This document shows, in pieces, positions 32,654 through 41,820 of a stretch of 64,000 bases of DNA; the first letter of the stretch is position 1; the number at the start of each line of letters is the position of its first letter. Position numbers and translations under genes: made by a program. The DNA comes from Gilliamella sp. Pra-s52 (GTDB taxonomy: Bacteria; Pseudomonadota; Gammaproteobacteria; Enterobacterales; Orbaceae), in assembly GCF_009795805.1 (NCBI RefSeq), contig NZ_WTEY01000004.1:113033-177032 (forward strand), written 5' to 3'. Below the pieces are notes generated by a model. The model did no database searches. It was not told where the DNA came from and saw only the letters and a program-made list of their open reading frames with translations.

Positions 32654-34177
32654 ATGAAAAAATTCAATGAATATGCGGTAGTTGATCTTGGTTCAAATAG
32701 TTTTCATATGGTAATTGCCCGTATTATTAATGGTGCGATACAGATTATTTATAAAAATAAAAAAAATATACATCTAGCAACAGGGCTTAATACTAATAAT
32801 GAACTAAGTGAATCAAGCATAATGCGAGGAGCGGAGTGTCTTGCGCTATTTGCTGAACGATTAAATGGATTTCCACCAGAACATGTTCGAGTTGTTGCAA
32901 CTCATACATTACGAGTAGCAAAAAATAAGCATAAATTTTTAATGGCTGCTGCTAAAGTTTTTCCTTTTCCTATTGAGGTTATTTCGGGTCAAGAAGAAGC
33001 GCGTCTTGTCTATTTAGGCACAATGACAGCAGAATCGACATCCTCAACTGATACAAAATTTGTAATAGATATTGGCGGAGGATCGACTGAAATTGCAATA
33101 GGAAAAGGAAATGATTTAACCCCCTTGATCGTTGCTAGCCGCCCCATGGGTTGTGTCACTTATACAAAACAGTTTTTCCATGACAAAAAAATTAATGCGG
33201 TTTCTTTTCAACAAGCTAAACTTGCAGCAGAACAACAAATTGAAAGCATGGTTAATACCATAAAAAACTTAAATATCACTGTTGCATTTGGTACATCAGG
33301 AACCATAAAATCAATTTATCAAATATTATTAGATCTTGGTGTCAGCGATGGCATTATTACATCTAAAAGGCTCGATGATTTAATTAGTTATGTTTTAGAA
33401 TTCAAATCTTTTCACGATATCGACTACCCTTCATTGTCCAAAGAAAGGAAAAACGTATTTGTTAGCGGGCTAGCTATATTTAGTGGTATTTTTGATGCAT
33501 TAGGTCTAGAAGCTTTACAATTTAGTCCATGTGCATTACGAGAGGGTATATTTTACGAATTGATTGACGGTCCTAATTACCAAGATATTAGGCAAAATAC
33601 TGCACAATCGCTTTCAGAGCATTATAATATAGATCAACGCCATGCAAAGCAGGTTGTTAAAACTGCAAAATATTTTTTTTCACAATGGCAACAACAAACA
33701 CCAATTACAATTTCACCCAATATTGAATCTATTTTATATTGGGCAGCTCAGTTACATGAGGTAGGTTTAAAGATTAACTTTTCTTCAATTCATAAACATT
33801 CAAGTTATATTTTAAAAAATAGTAATCTACCAGGATTCAATGAAGAACAACAATTACTACTATCTACGCTTGTTCGTTATCATCGGAAGTCGATTAATAT
33901 TGATGCTATACCTTATTTTAGCTTGTTTGAATACAAACATATCATATCATTAATACAAATTTTGAGATTATCTATACTAATAAATAACCAAAGAAATCCC
34001 GAAATTGATTTGCAGGCATTTCAATTAAAATTATTAAAAAATAAACTCACTAAAATCACACTAGAAATTAATCAAGAATTTGTTGAAAATAATAAATTGA
34101 TATTGCTTGATTTAGAACAAGAAAAAAAATATTGGAAAGAAATTAATGATTGGAAACTATCAATTGTCATTAGTTAA
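32654..34177 (+). CDS. ppx: Exopolyphosphatase
   Basis: The 507-residue enzyme removes terminal phosphates from polyphosphate (and may hydrolyse pppGpp). Actin-like ATPase fold with phosphate loops 'VVDLGSNSFHMVIARI' near the N-terminus and 'VIDIGGGSTEIAIG' near 140, then a C-terminal HD-like helical domain ('YWAAQLHEVGLKINFSSIHKHSSYIL'). Length and order fit E. coli Ppx (513). It is directly downstream of ppk with ribosome site AAGGAT. Confidence 0.95.
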   Translation: MKKFNEYAVVDLGSNSFHMVIARIINGAIQIIYKNKKNIHLATGLNTNNELSESSIMRGAECLALFAERLNGFPPEHVRVVATHTLRVAKNKHKFLMAAAKVFPFPIEVISGQEEARLVYLGTMTAESTSSTDTKFVIDIGGGSTEIAIGKGNDLTPLIVASRPMGCVTYTKQFFHDKKINAVSFQQAKLAAEQQIESMVNTIKNLNITVAFGTSGTIKSIYQILLDLGVSDGIITSKRLDDLISYVLEFKSFHDIDYPSLSKERKNVFVSGLAIFSGIFDALGLEALQFSPCALREGIFYELIDGPNYQDIRQNTAQSLSEHYNIDQRHAKQVVKTAKYFFSQWQQQTPITISPNIESILYWAAQLHEVGLKINFSSIHKHSSYILKNSNLPGFNEEQQLLLSTLVRYHRKSINIDAIPYFSLFEYKHIISLIQILRLSILINNQRNPEIDLQAFQLKLLKNKLTKITLEINQEFVENNKLILLDLEQEKKYWKEINDWKLSIVIS

Positions 34178-34207
34178 TTAGCCATACAATTTATTTTATA
34201 TATAAAA

Positions 34208-34230
34208 ATACCGCCAAGTAGGCGGTATAT
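34208..34230 (+). terminator. Terminator hairpin after ppx
   Basis: ATACCGCC-AAGTA-GGCGGTAT (34209-34229) forms a strong stem between the convergent ppx and transporter genes. The U tract is weak in both directions, so it may act bidirectionally or with Rho. Confidence 0.65.
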
Positions 34231-34263
34231 ACAATAATTAGAAATATCATTATTGGCTTGTGA

Positions 34264-35724
34264 TTAACCAAGACCAATAATCTTCCACCATAAAATACCA
34301 ACAGTAAATACAATAATTAGATTAACAACACTACAAATAAATCCAACTTTCCACCATGTTTTTACTGGAACAAAACCTTCGGCAAATAATAATGGATTTC
34401 TTGCATTAGCAAATTGAGTAATAGAGCCAAAATAATTGGTACATATAACTAATGCAAAAACAGCAATTAATTGTGGTACGCCTAGTGCAATCGCAACAGA
34501 TAAAAATACTGGAAATAGAGCAGCAATATGAGCATTACCGCTAGCAAAAAAGTAATGTAAATAGACATAAGCAATACACAAAACAATTATTACAAATACC
34601 CAACTACTTTCACCTAAGTATCCTTGTACAGCACCACCTATGGTGTCACCTAACCATTTTGTTACACCCAGTTTATTCACTTGGCCAGCCATCATAAGTA
34701 GCGCAGCAAACCATATTAATGTGTCCCAAGCAGATTTTTCACCTTTTATATCATCCCAGCTTAATACACCCGTTAAGATCAAAATAGTCAAACCAATGAA
34801 TGCTGTGGTTGTTGAATCAACACCAACATTTTTGCCAAAAATCCAAAGCACTAATAATAGAATAACGGTACCTGCCATAATAATTTCTTTAACGGTAACT
34901 GCTCCCATTTTTTTTAATTCTTCTGCTGCTAGTTTTGGTGCTTCTGGCGTTTTTTTAAGTTCTGGATTAGTTAAAAAATAAATCACTAAAGGAATTACAA
35001 TAAATGAAACTAAACATGGCACAATGGCAGCAACAAACCATTGCCCCCATCCTAATGTAATACCTAATGATGTTGTAACTAGTTTAGCGGCTAATAAATT
35101 ACCTGTAAATGCCGTTAAAAACATTGCCGAGGTGATGTCATTCATATGGCTAATTGTTAGCATTAAAAATGTACCAATGCGGTTTCTTGATTCATCTTTT
35201 GGGCTTGAATTAAAGTTAATCGCTAACGCTTCCGCTATTGGATAAATAACCCCACCAGCACGCGCTGTAGTACTGGGAATTGCTGGAGCTAACGCGATGT
35301 CGGTGACCGATAAACCATAAGCAAGCCCTAATGTATTTTTTCCTAAAATTTTAACAAGATAATAGGCAATACGTTTACTTAGTCCTGTTTTGATAAAGCC
35401 ACGAGCGATCATAAAAGCAATAACAATCAACCAAATAAGACTACTATTTAATTCACTTAAGGCAATTTTAATAGCAGCCGCATTTGTATCAGCACCAGAG
35501 GGTCTTAATACGGCAAAAATGGTAATTGATAATAATCCAATAGCTCCAATTGGCATTATTTCAGCTACGATGCAGGCAATAGTGGCCACAAAAATAATGC
35601 TGGTTTGCCAACCTTGTTGGCTGATACCTTCAGGTGGCGTTACATATAACCAGAATATCGCAGAAATTGCCACAATAATAATGAGTGGCAACCATTTCAC
35701 TGGTGGTTTTTTTACTACGTTCAT
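34264..35724 (-). CDS. DASS/SLC13-family dicarboxylate transporter (TtdT/CitT-like)
   Basis: The 486-residue inner-membrane transporter has about 12-14 helices, two hairpin motifs (SSLIWLIVIAF and 'ALAPAIPSTTARAGG' for the SNT substrate/sodium site; second copy 'FASGNAHIAALFPVFL') and the C-terminal 'GFVPVKTWWKVGFICSVVNL' typical of the TtdT/CitT/YflS subfamily. E. coli TtdT and CitT exchange tartrate or citrate for succinate. Beside a soluble fumarate-reductase-type flavoenzyme, an antiporter exporting succinate while importing a C4 acid would make sense. The exact substrate cannot be read from sequence. Confidence 0.85.
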   Translation of the reverse strand: MNVVKKPPVKWLPLIIIVAISAIFWLYVTPPEGISQQGWQTSIIFVATIACIVAEIMPIGAIGLLSITIFAVLRPSGADTNAAAIKIALSELNSSLIWLIVIAFMIARGFIKTGLSKRIAYYLVKILGKNTLGLAYGLSVTDIALAPAIPSTTARAGGVIYPIAEALAINFNSSPKDESRNRIGTFLMLTISHMNDITSAMFLTAFTGNLLAAKLVTTSLGITLGWGQWFVAAIVPCLVSFIVIPLVIYFLTNPELKKTPEAPKLAAEELKKMGAVTVKEIIMAGTVILLLVLWIFGKNVGVDSTTTAFIGLTILILTGVLSWDDIKGEKSAWDTLIWFAALLMMAGQVNKLGVTKWLGDTIGGAVQGYLGESSWVFVIIVLCIAYVYLHYFFASGNAHIAALFPVFLSVAIALGVPQLIAVFALVICTNYFGSITQFANARNPLLFAEGFVPVKTWWKVGFICSVVNLIIVFTVGILWWKIIGLG

Positions 35725-35913
35725 AGTATTTTCCTTTTGAATTTAAATATTTTTAATAAGTTAAGATTTAATTCTATTTTTTATTTGATTATTTATTAAG
35801 TTTATTCTTTTGAAAAAATAAAAACCTAATAGAATCAATAGCTTTTCTAACCATTTTTATTTAGAATTGCTTGTCTTTTAATTAAAATACATCAAAATAA
35901 AGCTCAAAAAAAC

Positions 35914-35927
35914 TTCAATAAAATCAA
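35914..35927. promoter_or_regulatory. FNR-like box upstream of the transporter
   Basis: TTCAATAAAATCAA matches the FNR consensus TTGAT-N4-ATCAA with one half (ATCAA) perfect and the other close (TTCAA). It lies 190 bp upstream of the DASS start codon, downstream of apbE. Otherwise 35725-35964 shows only AT-rich DNA. An fnr gene is at 22.5 kb, so the site is plausible, but similar strings occur by chance in AT-rich DNA. Confidence 0.3.
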
Positions 35928-35964
35928 TATGTTTCCTGACGACTTTTTGTTACTATATTTATGT

Positions 35965-36942
35965 TTAATCTAGTTTTATTGTGTATTGTTTATCACTTTT
36001 TTGAAAAATAAAATTATTAGGATTTATCAATGTTATTGTTTTATTTTTTAACAAAAATATGGCTGATAAATTTGGACGTTTTTGCAAAAATTCTCTACTC
36101 TTATCAAGTCCCCATCCATAAAAAACCGTAGAATAAATATCACCTTCTAAAGAAGAATCTGAAATTACAGTCACGCTTTCTAATTCATTATCTAATGGAT
36201 AGCCTGTTTGGGGATCGAATATGTGATGATAAAGATGATCGTTTTGTATAAAAAAGCGCTCATAAATTCCTGAAGTAACAACCGACTTATCTATAACTTT
36301 AATTACTCCTGATAACTTATTATCCGTTGAAAATGGTTTTCGAAGTCCAATATGCCAATAGCCGTCATCATCTGTTAAGGATGCGCCTAACGCAAATACA
36401 TTACCGCCTAAATTAATGATCCCTTTGTAAACTTGATATTGAAGCAAAATTGATTTGACAACATCAGCAATATAGCCTTTAGCAATGGCACCTAAGTCAA
36501 TTTCCATTCCTGCTTTTTTTAAAAAAACAGTATGTTTATTTGCATCAAGTTCAATATTTTTAGGATCTGTTAATAAAAGTTGTTGTTTTATTAATCTAGC
36601 AGCAGGAATTTGGTCACCTTGAAAGCCAATTTTCCAAAGTTTGACCAAAGGACCAATAGCTAAATTAAAACAACTATTAAAGTGTAAGCTTATCTTCTGG
36701 GCTTGTTCAATCAAAGAAAAAACAGGTCGACTTACTGTAACAGGATGTTGCCCAGCCGCTAAATTAATTGACATAACTTCGGATAACGGTTTGTTAACAG
36801 TTAGTTTGTCCTCAAGTATTTTTATGGTCTCAAAAACAGTTTGCACTGCGGTTTCATTAGGCTCTAAAAGCATTAATGAAACCGTTGTTCCCATTAAATG
36901 TTGAGTATATTCATTTGCATTTACCATGCTAAACAAGCTCAA
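35965..36942 (-). CDS. apbE: ApbE FAD:protein FMN transferase
   Basis: The 325-residue protein covalently attaches FMN to a Thr in partner flavoproteins. Family motifs: HLMGTTVSLML near the N-terminus, 'FNLAIGPLVKLW', 'EIDLGAIAKGYIADVV' (about 158-173), 'GIINLGGNVFALG', Mg-binding 'DKSVVTSGIYERFF', 'HHIFDPQTGYPLDNELESVTVI' and 'GDIYSTVFYGWG'. The first residues lack a clear signal peptide, so it may act in the cytosol, unlike classical periplasmic lipoprotein ApbE. It lies 14 bp after a reductase whose FMN-bind domain has a target DAISGAT. Confidence 0.92.
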   Translation of the reverse strand: MSLFSMVNANEYTQHLMGTTVSLMLLEPNETAVQTVFETIKILEDKLTVNKPLSEVMSINLAAGQHPVTVSRPVFSLIEQAQKISLHFNSCFNLAIGPLVKLWKIGFQGDQIPAARLIKQQLLLTDPKNIELDANKHTVFLKKAGMEIDLGAIAKGYIADVVKSILLQYQVYKGIINLGGNVFALGASLTDDDGYWHIGLRKPFSTDNKLSGVIKVIDKSVVTSGIYERFFIQNDHLYHHIFDPQTGYPLDNELESVTVISDSSLEGDIYSTVFYGWGLDKSREFLQKRPNLSAIFLLKNKTITLINPNNFIFQKSDKQYTIKLD

Positions 36943-36956
36943 ATAGTTGTAACAAA

Positions 36957-39728
36957 TTAATGTTTAATATAATCAGCCGCTTTTTTACCTGCTTGTGTAC
37001 CAAATATAATAATATCAGCAACAGCATTACCACCAATACGATTAGCGCCATGTACTCCACCTACAACTTCACCAGCAGCAAATACACCTTGGATTACCTG
37101 TTTATCAGCATCTAATACTTGTGTTTGAGTGTTAATCGTTACGCCTCCCATTGTATGATGGACACCCGGTGCGATTTTTATTGCATAAAAAGGCCCTTTT
37201 TGAATTGGGTGACGCATACCAGTCGTTCGACCAAAGTCTTCATCGTGTTTAGTCGTCACAAATTGATTGTAACGCTCAACCGTTTTCACTAATGTGTTAC
37301 CACCAATCGATAGTTTTTGAGCTAACTCTTCAAGCGTATTTGCTTGCCTTACAAGTTCATTTGAAACATATTCTTCAACAGATTTATTTTCATCTCGAAC
37401 TTGTTGATCAAATAGAATATAAGCATAATGTTCAGGTAATTTGATAATTTCAGCAGAAACATTGTCTCTTGTATCAAGTTCATTAACAAATCGTTGACCT
37501 TTTTGTGATACCAATATTGCACCACCACCACGAATAGATTCAGAAATTAAATACGACGTTGTTTGTTCAACGGTTGGATGAATTTGTATTTCACCCATAT
37601 CAACAGTCCCTGCACCGAGTTTTTCTAATAGCATAATACCAGAACCCGTTGCCCCTTTATGATTAGTAGTGACAAATCCTTTAAGATCAGGACGATATTT
37701 TTCAACCATTGTAGTATTGGCACTAAACCCACCTGTTGCAATAATGACAGCTTTGGCTTTTATTAAATGAGTTGAACCATCTTCTTCTGAAACTTTAACG
37801 CCAATAACTTTATGGTTTTCGGTTACAATTTCAGTAACTGCAGTATCAAGCATAACTTCAATATTACGCTTATTGATATTTTTAACTAAACCACTAATTA
37901 AAAAGCCACCAACAGCAGCACCACTTTCAGGGCGATGAGTTCGATCAATGCTCATTCCCCCCGTTGTGGTGATGCCACTTAATTCAATACCGTTATCATC
38001 TAACCAATTTATCGCATTTGGCGCATTTTCAACAAAATAATGCAATAACTCAGGATTATTTTTATTTTTCCCACCAGTCATTGTTTCTTTATAAAAGAGT
38101 TCTTTATTGTCTACAATACCTTTTAGCTGTTGGAATTTGGTTTCCGCAGCATTCATACCTGCCGAAGCTTTATTAGTATTACCACCAATCACTGACATTT
38201 GCTCGACAATAATAACATTTGCACCAAGATCATGTGCTTGAATCGCCGCAGAAAGTCCTGCTCCACCACTACCAACAACTACAACATCAAAAGCGCGATC
38301 ATTAGGATCACCACCTTCGGCAATAATAGCTTCTTTATTAGATTTGGCCATCGCTTTAGTTACGGCTTTTTTAAAAGCTTCACATTGTGTAGTAGCGCCT
38401 GAAATAGCATCAACATGTGGGCTGTTGGAGTCAATAATTCGGTGTTTGATTTCAGTAAAATTATTTAATACTTCTCGATCAAAATTTTGAGCATTAACTA
38501 GTTGTATATCTTTAATAAAATCTTTTCCTAATTCAACATTAATCAAAAATTCGGAAGACTCATCATTAACTTTCTCTTGGTAATTCCCTGGTTTGAACTT
38601 TTTGACATTAAGATTAACATCTCGAATCAAGCTTTCAACAAGCGAAAAATGCCATAAAGGTTCAGGAATATTTAGCTCTTCACGTTTATCACTATTGATA
38701 AAAAGTTCAAGCTTTTCACCTTTTTCAATACGGTCAATCCAATCGGGATAAGCAATACAAGCACGACCAACCGCAACTAAATCATAACCACTATTAATGG
38801 CATCTTCCACATCACTTTGATTAATAACATTTCCGACACCAACAACTGGTATTTTTGCTAATGTTTCAGATCGCATTGTCACATATTTTTTAATTAATGG
38901 CGTTGGATCTTGTGTATCAACAATGGAGGGCCTAAGTATTGTTCCCATTGAAAAATGGATATAATCAAGCCCCTTTTCAGCCAATTTTTCAAGCAAATAC
39001 ATGGAATCATCAAAACGAATTCCAGGGACTTCTAATTCTTCAGGCGAAAAACGATATCCAACAATAAATTCAGGGGTTGCATATTGCTTAACCATAGCGT
39101 GGGTAATTTCTAAAACGGCTAAAGGGAATTGGGTTCGATTATCACGGCTTCCTCCCCATTTATCTTTTCGTTGATTTGAATTAGGTGAATAGAATTGTTG
39201 AATTAAATAAGTATTTGCCCCATGAATTTCTACCCCATCAAATCCTGCTTGAATTGCACGACGTACTGCTTGACCAAATTTATCAATCATTTCATCTACT
39301 TCTTCAGCCGTTAATGCAATGGGTATAGGCGCATTGGGACGTGGAGCTGCAATAGCGCTAGGACCTACTGGTGATTGTCCTCCAATTAATTTAGGTTCAA
39401 CCATTCTTCCGCCATGATAAACTTGAATAATTGCTTTAGAACCTTTTTCTTTGATCACTTTAGCAATTTTAGCTAAGCCTTCAATCTTATCATCACTATC
39501 TAAACCAATAGCGCCGGGAAAAGCTAACCCTTTATCGTCAACAAATCCACATTCAACAATAATAGTACCAATTGTTCCTGATCTTGCTTGATAATATTCA
39601 ATTAAATCATGCGTAACTGAACCATCATAAAAACCGGAACAAGTTGTCATTGGAGCCATCATGATACGGTTTTTTAGTTCAACGCCATTAGGCAGTGTTA
39701 GCGACTTAAAAATATTTCCATTTTTCAT
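36957..39728 (-). CDS. Three-domain OYE / FMN-bind / FAD fumarate reductase-type flavoenzyme
   Basis: About 923 residues from the ATG at 39728 (AGGTG upstream; an earlier ATG adds six residues). Numbering from that earlier ATG: residues 15-370 are an Old Yellow Enzyme-type NAD(P)H:flavin oxidoreductase barrel ('VYHGGRMV', 'DGVEIHGANTYLIQQFYSP'). Residues 385-480 are an FMN_bind domain with flavinylation motif DAISGAT (Thr452). Residues 485-929 are a FAD-binding fumarate-reductase domain ('VVVVGSGGAGLSAAI'). Fumarate-reductase catalytic positions are present: HPT (His723), SESIRG (Glu736, Arg739), TRD (Arg760), HHTMGG, HGANRIGG (Arg903). Soluble NADH-dependent reduction of fumarate or a similar enoate is the likely reaction. 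Confidence 0.9.
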   Translation of the reverse strand: MKNGNIFKSLTLPNGVELKNRIMMAPMTTCSGFYDGSVTHDLIEYYQARSGTIGTIIVECGFVDDKGLAFPGAIGLDSDDKIEGLAKIAKVIKEKGSKAIIQVYHGGRMVEPKLIGGQSPVGPSAIAAPRPNAPIPIALTAEEVDEMIDKFGQAVRRAIQAGFDGVEIHGANTYLIQQFYSPNSNQRKDKWGGSRDNRTQFPLAVLEITHAMVKQYATPEFIVGYRFSPEELEVPGIRFDDSMYLLEKLAEKGLDYIHFSMGTILRPSIVDTQDPTPLIKKYVTMRSETLAKIPVVGVGNVINQSDVEDAINSGYDLVAVGRACIAYPDWIDRIEKGEKLELFINSDKREELNIPEPLWHFSLVESLIRDVNLNVKKFKPGNYQEKVNDESSEFLINVELGKDFIKDIQLVNAQNFDREVLNNFTEIKHRIIDSNSPHVDAISGATTQCEAFKKAVTKAMAKSNKEAIIAEGGDPNDRAFDVVVVGSGGAGLSAAIQAHDLGANVIIVEQMSVIGGNTNKASAGMNAAETKFQQLKGIVDNKELFYKETMTGGKNKNNPELLHYFVENAPNAINWLDDNGIELSGITTTGGMSIDRTHRPESGAAVGGFLISGLVKNINKRNIEVMLDTAVTEIVTENHKVIGVKVSEEDGSTHLIKAKAVIIATGGFSANTTMVEKYRPDLKGFVTTNHKGATGSGIMLLEKLGAGTVDMGEIQIHPTVEQTTSYLISESIRGGGAILVSQKGQRFVNELDTRDNVSAEIIKLPEHYAYILFDQQVRDENKSVEEYVSNELVRQANTLEELAQKLSIGGNTLVKTVERYNQFVTTKHDEDFGRTTGMRHPIQKGPFYAIKIAPGVHHTMGGVTINTQTQVLDADKQVIQGVFAAGEVVGGVHGANRIGGNAVADIIIFGTQAGKKAADYIKH

Positions 39729-39746
39729 TTTTATACACCTAATCAT

Positions 39747-40099
39747 TATTATCTAATCTTCATAACTACCAATAATGATAACATTAACAATAATTATCCT
39801 CCAATTACATTAATTTCATTAATACCTGTTTTACTAATAGTAAATAGCGATGAGTATCATTTTTTCGACAGAACTTTTTTAGTTTTATTAGTCAATTAGA
39901 AAATTATTGATATAACTAAAATAAAATTCTGCCAATTTTTGATGTTTTATCGTACTTTATTTGTCAAACTCACAATTAAAAATCTAAAAAAAAACACTAT
40001 AACCTTTTCATTTAGTTATATATTTTTTTAATTTTTATGTTGAACTTTAAATTGTCTGAGATAAAATAATCTGAAATATAACGCAAAGAGAGTATCGGA
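39747..40099. other. Divergent control region, reductase versus DHODH
   Basis: 353 bases without a gene apart from the leader described next. AATGATACTCATCGC on the minus strand (about 39849-39863) is a partial FNR-box match that could serve the leftward reductase. Promoters for both directions must lie here, and the sequence is too AT-rich to choose among many -10-like strings. Confidence 0.4.
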
Positions 40100-40282
40100 A
40101 TGTTTGTAATACCAATTAAGAAGTTAAAATCAACTTTCGATTTTCTAGTTATTCTATTTTTTAATCCTCCTTTATGGAGGATTTTTTTTGGGTTTAAAAA
40201 AACATATTTATCTATTTTTCTTTTATTACATATTAATAATCAATTTTATATTGAGAACACGCACAATCAGGAGACAGTATGA
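40100..40282 (+). CDS. Leader peptide spanning a terminator upstream of DHODH
   Basis: The 60-codon frame starts MFVIPIKKLKSTFDFLVILF and ends 'ENTHNQETV'; its stop overlaps the DHODH ATG (ATGA). GAGAG and GGA lie before the ATG. An intrinsic terminator (40163-40191) sits inside the frame, so a translating ribosome would disrupt the hairpin. This is the logic of the E. coli pyrBI leader, where UTP-dependent coupling of transcription and translation controls attenuation. The product itself is hydrophobic and probably not functional. Confidence 0.6.
   Translation: MFVIPIKKLKSTFDFLVILFFNPPLWRIFFGFKKTYLSIFLLLHINNQFYIENTHNQETV
40163..40191 (+). terminator. Attenuator-type terminator inside the leader ORF
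   Basis: AATCCTCC-TTTAT-GGAGGATT followed by TTTTTT, preceded by U-rich pause-prone sequence (ATTCTATTTTTTAATCC). It lies 90 bases upstream of the DHODH start, with the leader frame reading straight through it. Confidence 0.8.
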
Positions 40283-41328
40283 AATCTTTAACCCCTTTTT
40301 ATGATCCAACTATAAGTTACGAAGATAATTATGCTCAAGGTCCATTTGGACTCTTTAAACAATTAGATAAAGCACAACAAATATCAACAAAACCTTCAAA
40401 ATTCTTAAATGTTGAAGTCAATTTGCCATTTGGCCAACCAGCAGGCCCGTTATTAAACGCAAATTATATCAAAGCTGCTTTTGCTTATGGATTTGATTTA
40501 TGTGTATATAAAACAGTAAGAACTAAAGGACATAAATGCCATCCATTACCGAATGTTTTGGCGGTCCATCCTAACGGTAAATTATCATCTAATTTAGATA
40601 CTGTGCTAGCCGATACCAATTACAATCAACCATTGTCAATAACCAATTCGTTTGGAGTTCCCTCTTTTTCGCCTGATGTTTGGCAACCAGACATGGCTAA
40701 TGCAGTCAAATATGCAGGGCATGGGCAGTGTGTTATTGGTAGTTTTCAAGGTACACAAGGTAACGGTGAAATTGAAAAAGATTATGCTTTAGCAGCGAAA
40801 TTAGTCCGCGAAACAAATGCTCCTATTCTTGAAGCAAATTTAAGTTGCCCAAATGAAGGGGCTAGCAAATTACTTTGCTTTGATGTTGATAAAGTTGAGC
40901 GAATTGTTAATGAAATTAAAACTGAAGTACCTGATCGTCCACTTATCTTAAAGTTAGCTTATTTTCCTGATGATGATAGAATTATTTCTTTATTAACCCG
41001 TGTAGGCTCTATTATCGATGGTTTAAGTGCAATCAACACACTATCAGCTAAACCTGTTGATGCTAAAGGAACCCCTGCTTTAGGTGAAAATAGAAAAGAA
41101 GGCGGTATTTGTGGTGACGCAATCCGTTGGGCTGGTTTAGATATGGTAAGTCGTTTAGCTAAATATCGTGAACAAATGGATTTAAACTTTGCTATTGTGG
41201 GCGTTGGTGGAGTTAGTTCTAGCGAACATTATCATCAATTTATAAAAAATGGTGCTGATGCTGTTATGAGTGCAACTGGTGCTATGTGGAATCCACTCCT
41301 TGCGATAGAAATAAAAAAGAGTCTTTAA
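40279..41328 (+). CDS. Dihydroorotate dehydrogenase-family protein (class 1-like)
   Basis: The 349-residue FMN enzyme oxidises dihydroorotate to orotate in pyrimidine synthesis. Visible: FMN/substrate block 'PAGPLLNANYIKAAFAYGFD' then 'KTVRTKG', active-site loop 'ANLSCPNEG' with catalytic Cys as in class 1 enzymes (class 2 has Ser), 'LILKLAYFPDD', and C-terminal phosphate-binding 'IVGVGGVSSSEHYHQFIKNGADAVMSATGAM'. The short membrane helix of class 2 PyrD is missing, so it is probably cytosolic. The class 1 form may use fumarate or NAD, which would tie it to the neighbouring fumarate metabolism. Confidence 0.8.
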   Translation: MKSLTPFYDPTISYEDNYAQGPFGLFKQLDKAQQISTKPSKFLNVEVNLPFGQPAGPLLNANYIKAAFAYGFDLCVYKTVRTKGHKCHPLPNVLAVHPNGKLSSNLDTVLADTNYNQPLSITNSFGVPSFSPDVWQPDMANAVKYAGHGQCVIGSFQGTQGNGEIEKDYALAAKLVRETNAPILEANLSCPNEGASKLLCFDVDKVERIVNEIKTEVPDRPLILKLAYFPDDDRIISLLTRVGSIIDGLSAINTLSAKPVDAKGTPALGENRKEGGICGDAIRWAGLDMVSRLAKYREQMDLNFAIVGVGGVSSSEHYHQFIKNGADAVMSATGAMWNPLLAIEIKKSL

Positions 41329-41352
41329 CTTTGACTAATAAATATTAAAAGT

Positions 41353-41375
41353 ACGGGGCATTTTGCCCTGTATTT
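41353..41375 (+). terminator. Intrinsic terminator after DHODH
   Basis: ACGGGGC-ATTTT-GCCCTGT followed by ATTTA, 25 bases past the stop codon; moderate stem with one G-U pair. Confidence 0.65.
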
Positions 41376-41401
41376 ATGATCGAATAAATACAAAATGGCA
41401 A

Positions 41402-41764
41402 TCACTTTTTTTTAAAATAAGAATAACCAAAAATAAGATGTGCTAAAAATACTATCGCTAACATAATTCTGACATGTAAAGAATCGAAAAGAATAAAAGG
41501 AATAAGTAAAACAACAAATACCATGATTATCATTTTTAATAAATTTAATTTTGTTATTTCCTTTTCTATTAGTATTTTTTGAATATAATCTTGATAATAA
41601 CGACTTTTAGTAAAATAACGGTAAAGACGATCTGAGCTATTCAACCAAAGATAAGCCGTTAATAAATAAAATGGTACAGTTGGTAAAAGTGGTACAAAAA
41701 TGCCTACTGTTCCCAATATAAATGAAAGACTACCGATAATAATAAAAAAACATTTTTTTAACAT
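41402..41764 (-). CDS. ybaN: DUF454 inner-membrane protein YbaN-like
   Basis: About 120 residues from the chosen ATG at 41764, which aligns with the E. coli YbaN start (hydrophobic 'FFIIIGSLSFILGTVGIFVPLLPTVPFYLL'). Earlier starts at 41797 (ATG) or 41827 (TTG) would add 11-21 residues that E. coli lacks. Three to four membrane helices; the 'GxxLPxLPTxPFxLL' DUF454 signature is clear. Function unknown. It follows a small membrane-protein gene by a few bases to 57 bases depending on the start. Confidence 0.8.
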   Translation of the reverse strand: MLKKCFFIIIGSLSFILGTVGIFVPLLPTVPFYLLTAYLWLNSSDRLYRYFTKSRYYQDYIQKILIEKEITKLNLLKMIIMVFVVLLIPFILFDSLHVRIMLAIVFLAHLIFGYSYFKKK

Positions 41765-41820
41765 TGATAGATTCAACTCAATAGAATAATTTTCCATATT
41801 TTCTAGACAGGATGTTATTT

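Noticed and set aside
37349..38402. Frames opposite or out of phase within the three-domain reductase
   Set aside because: Shadows of a long conserved coding region with intact motifs.
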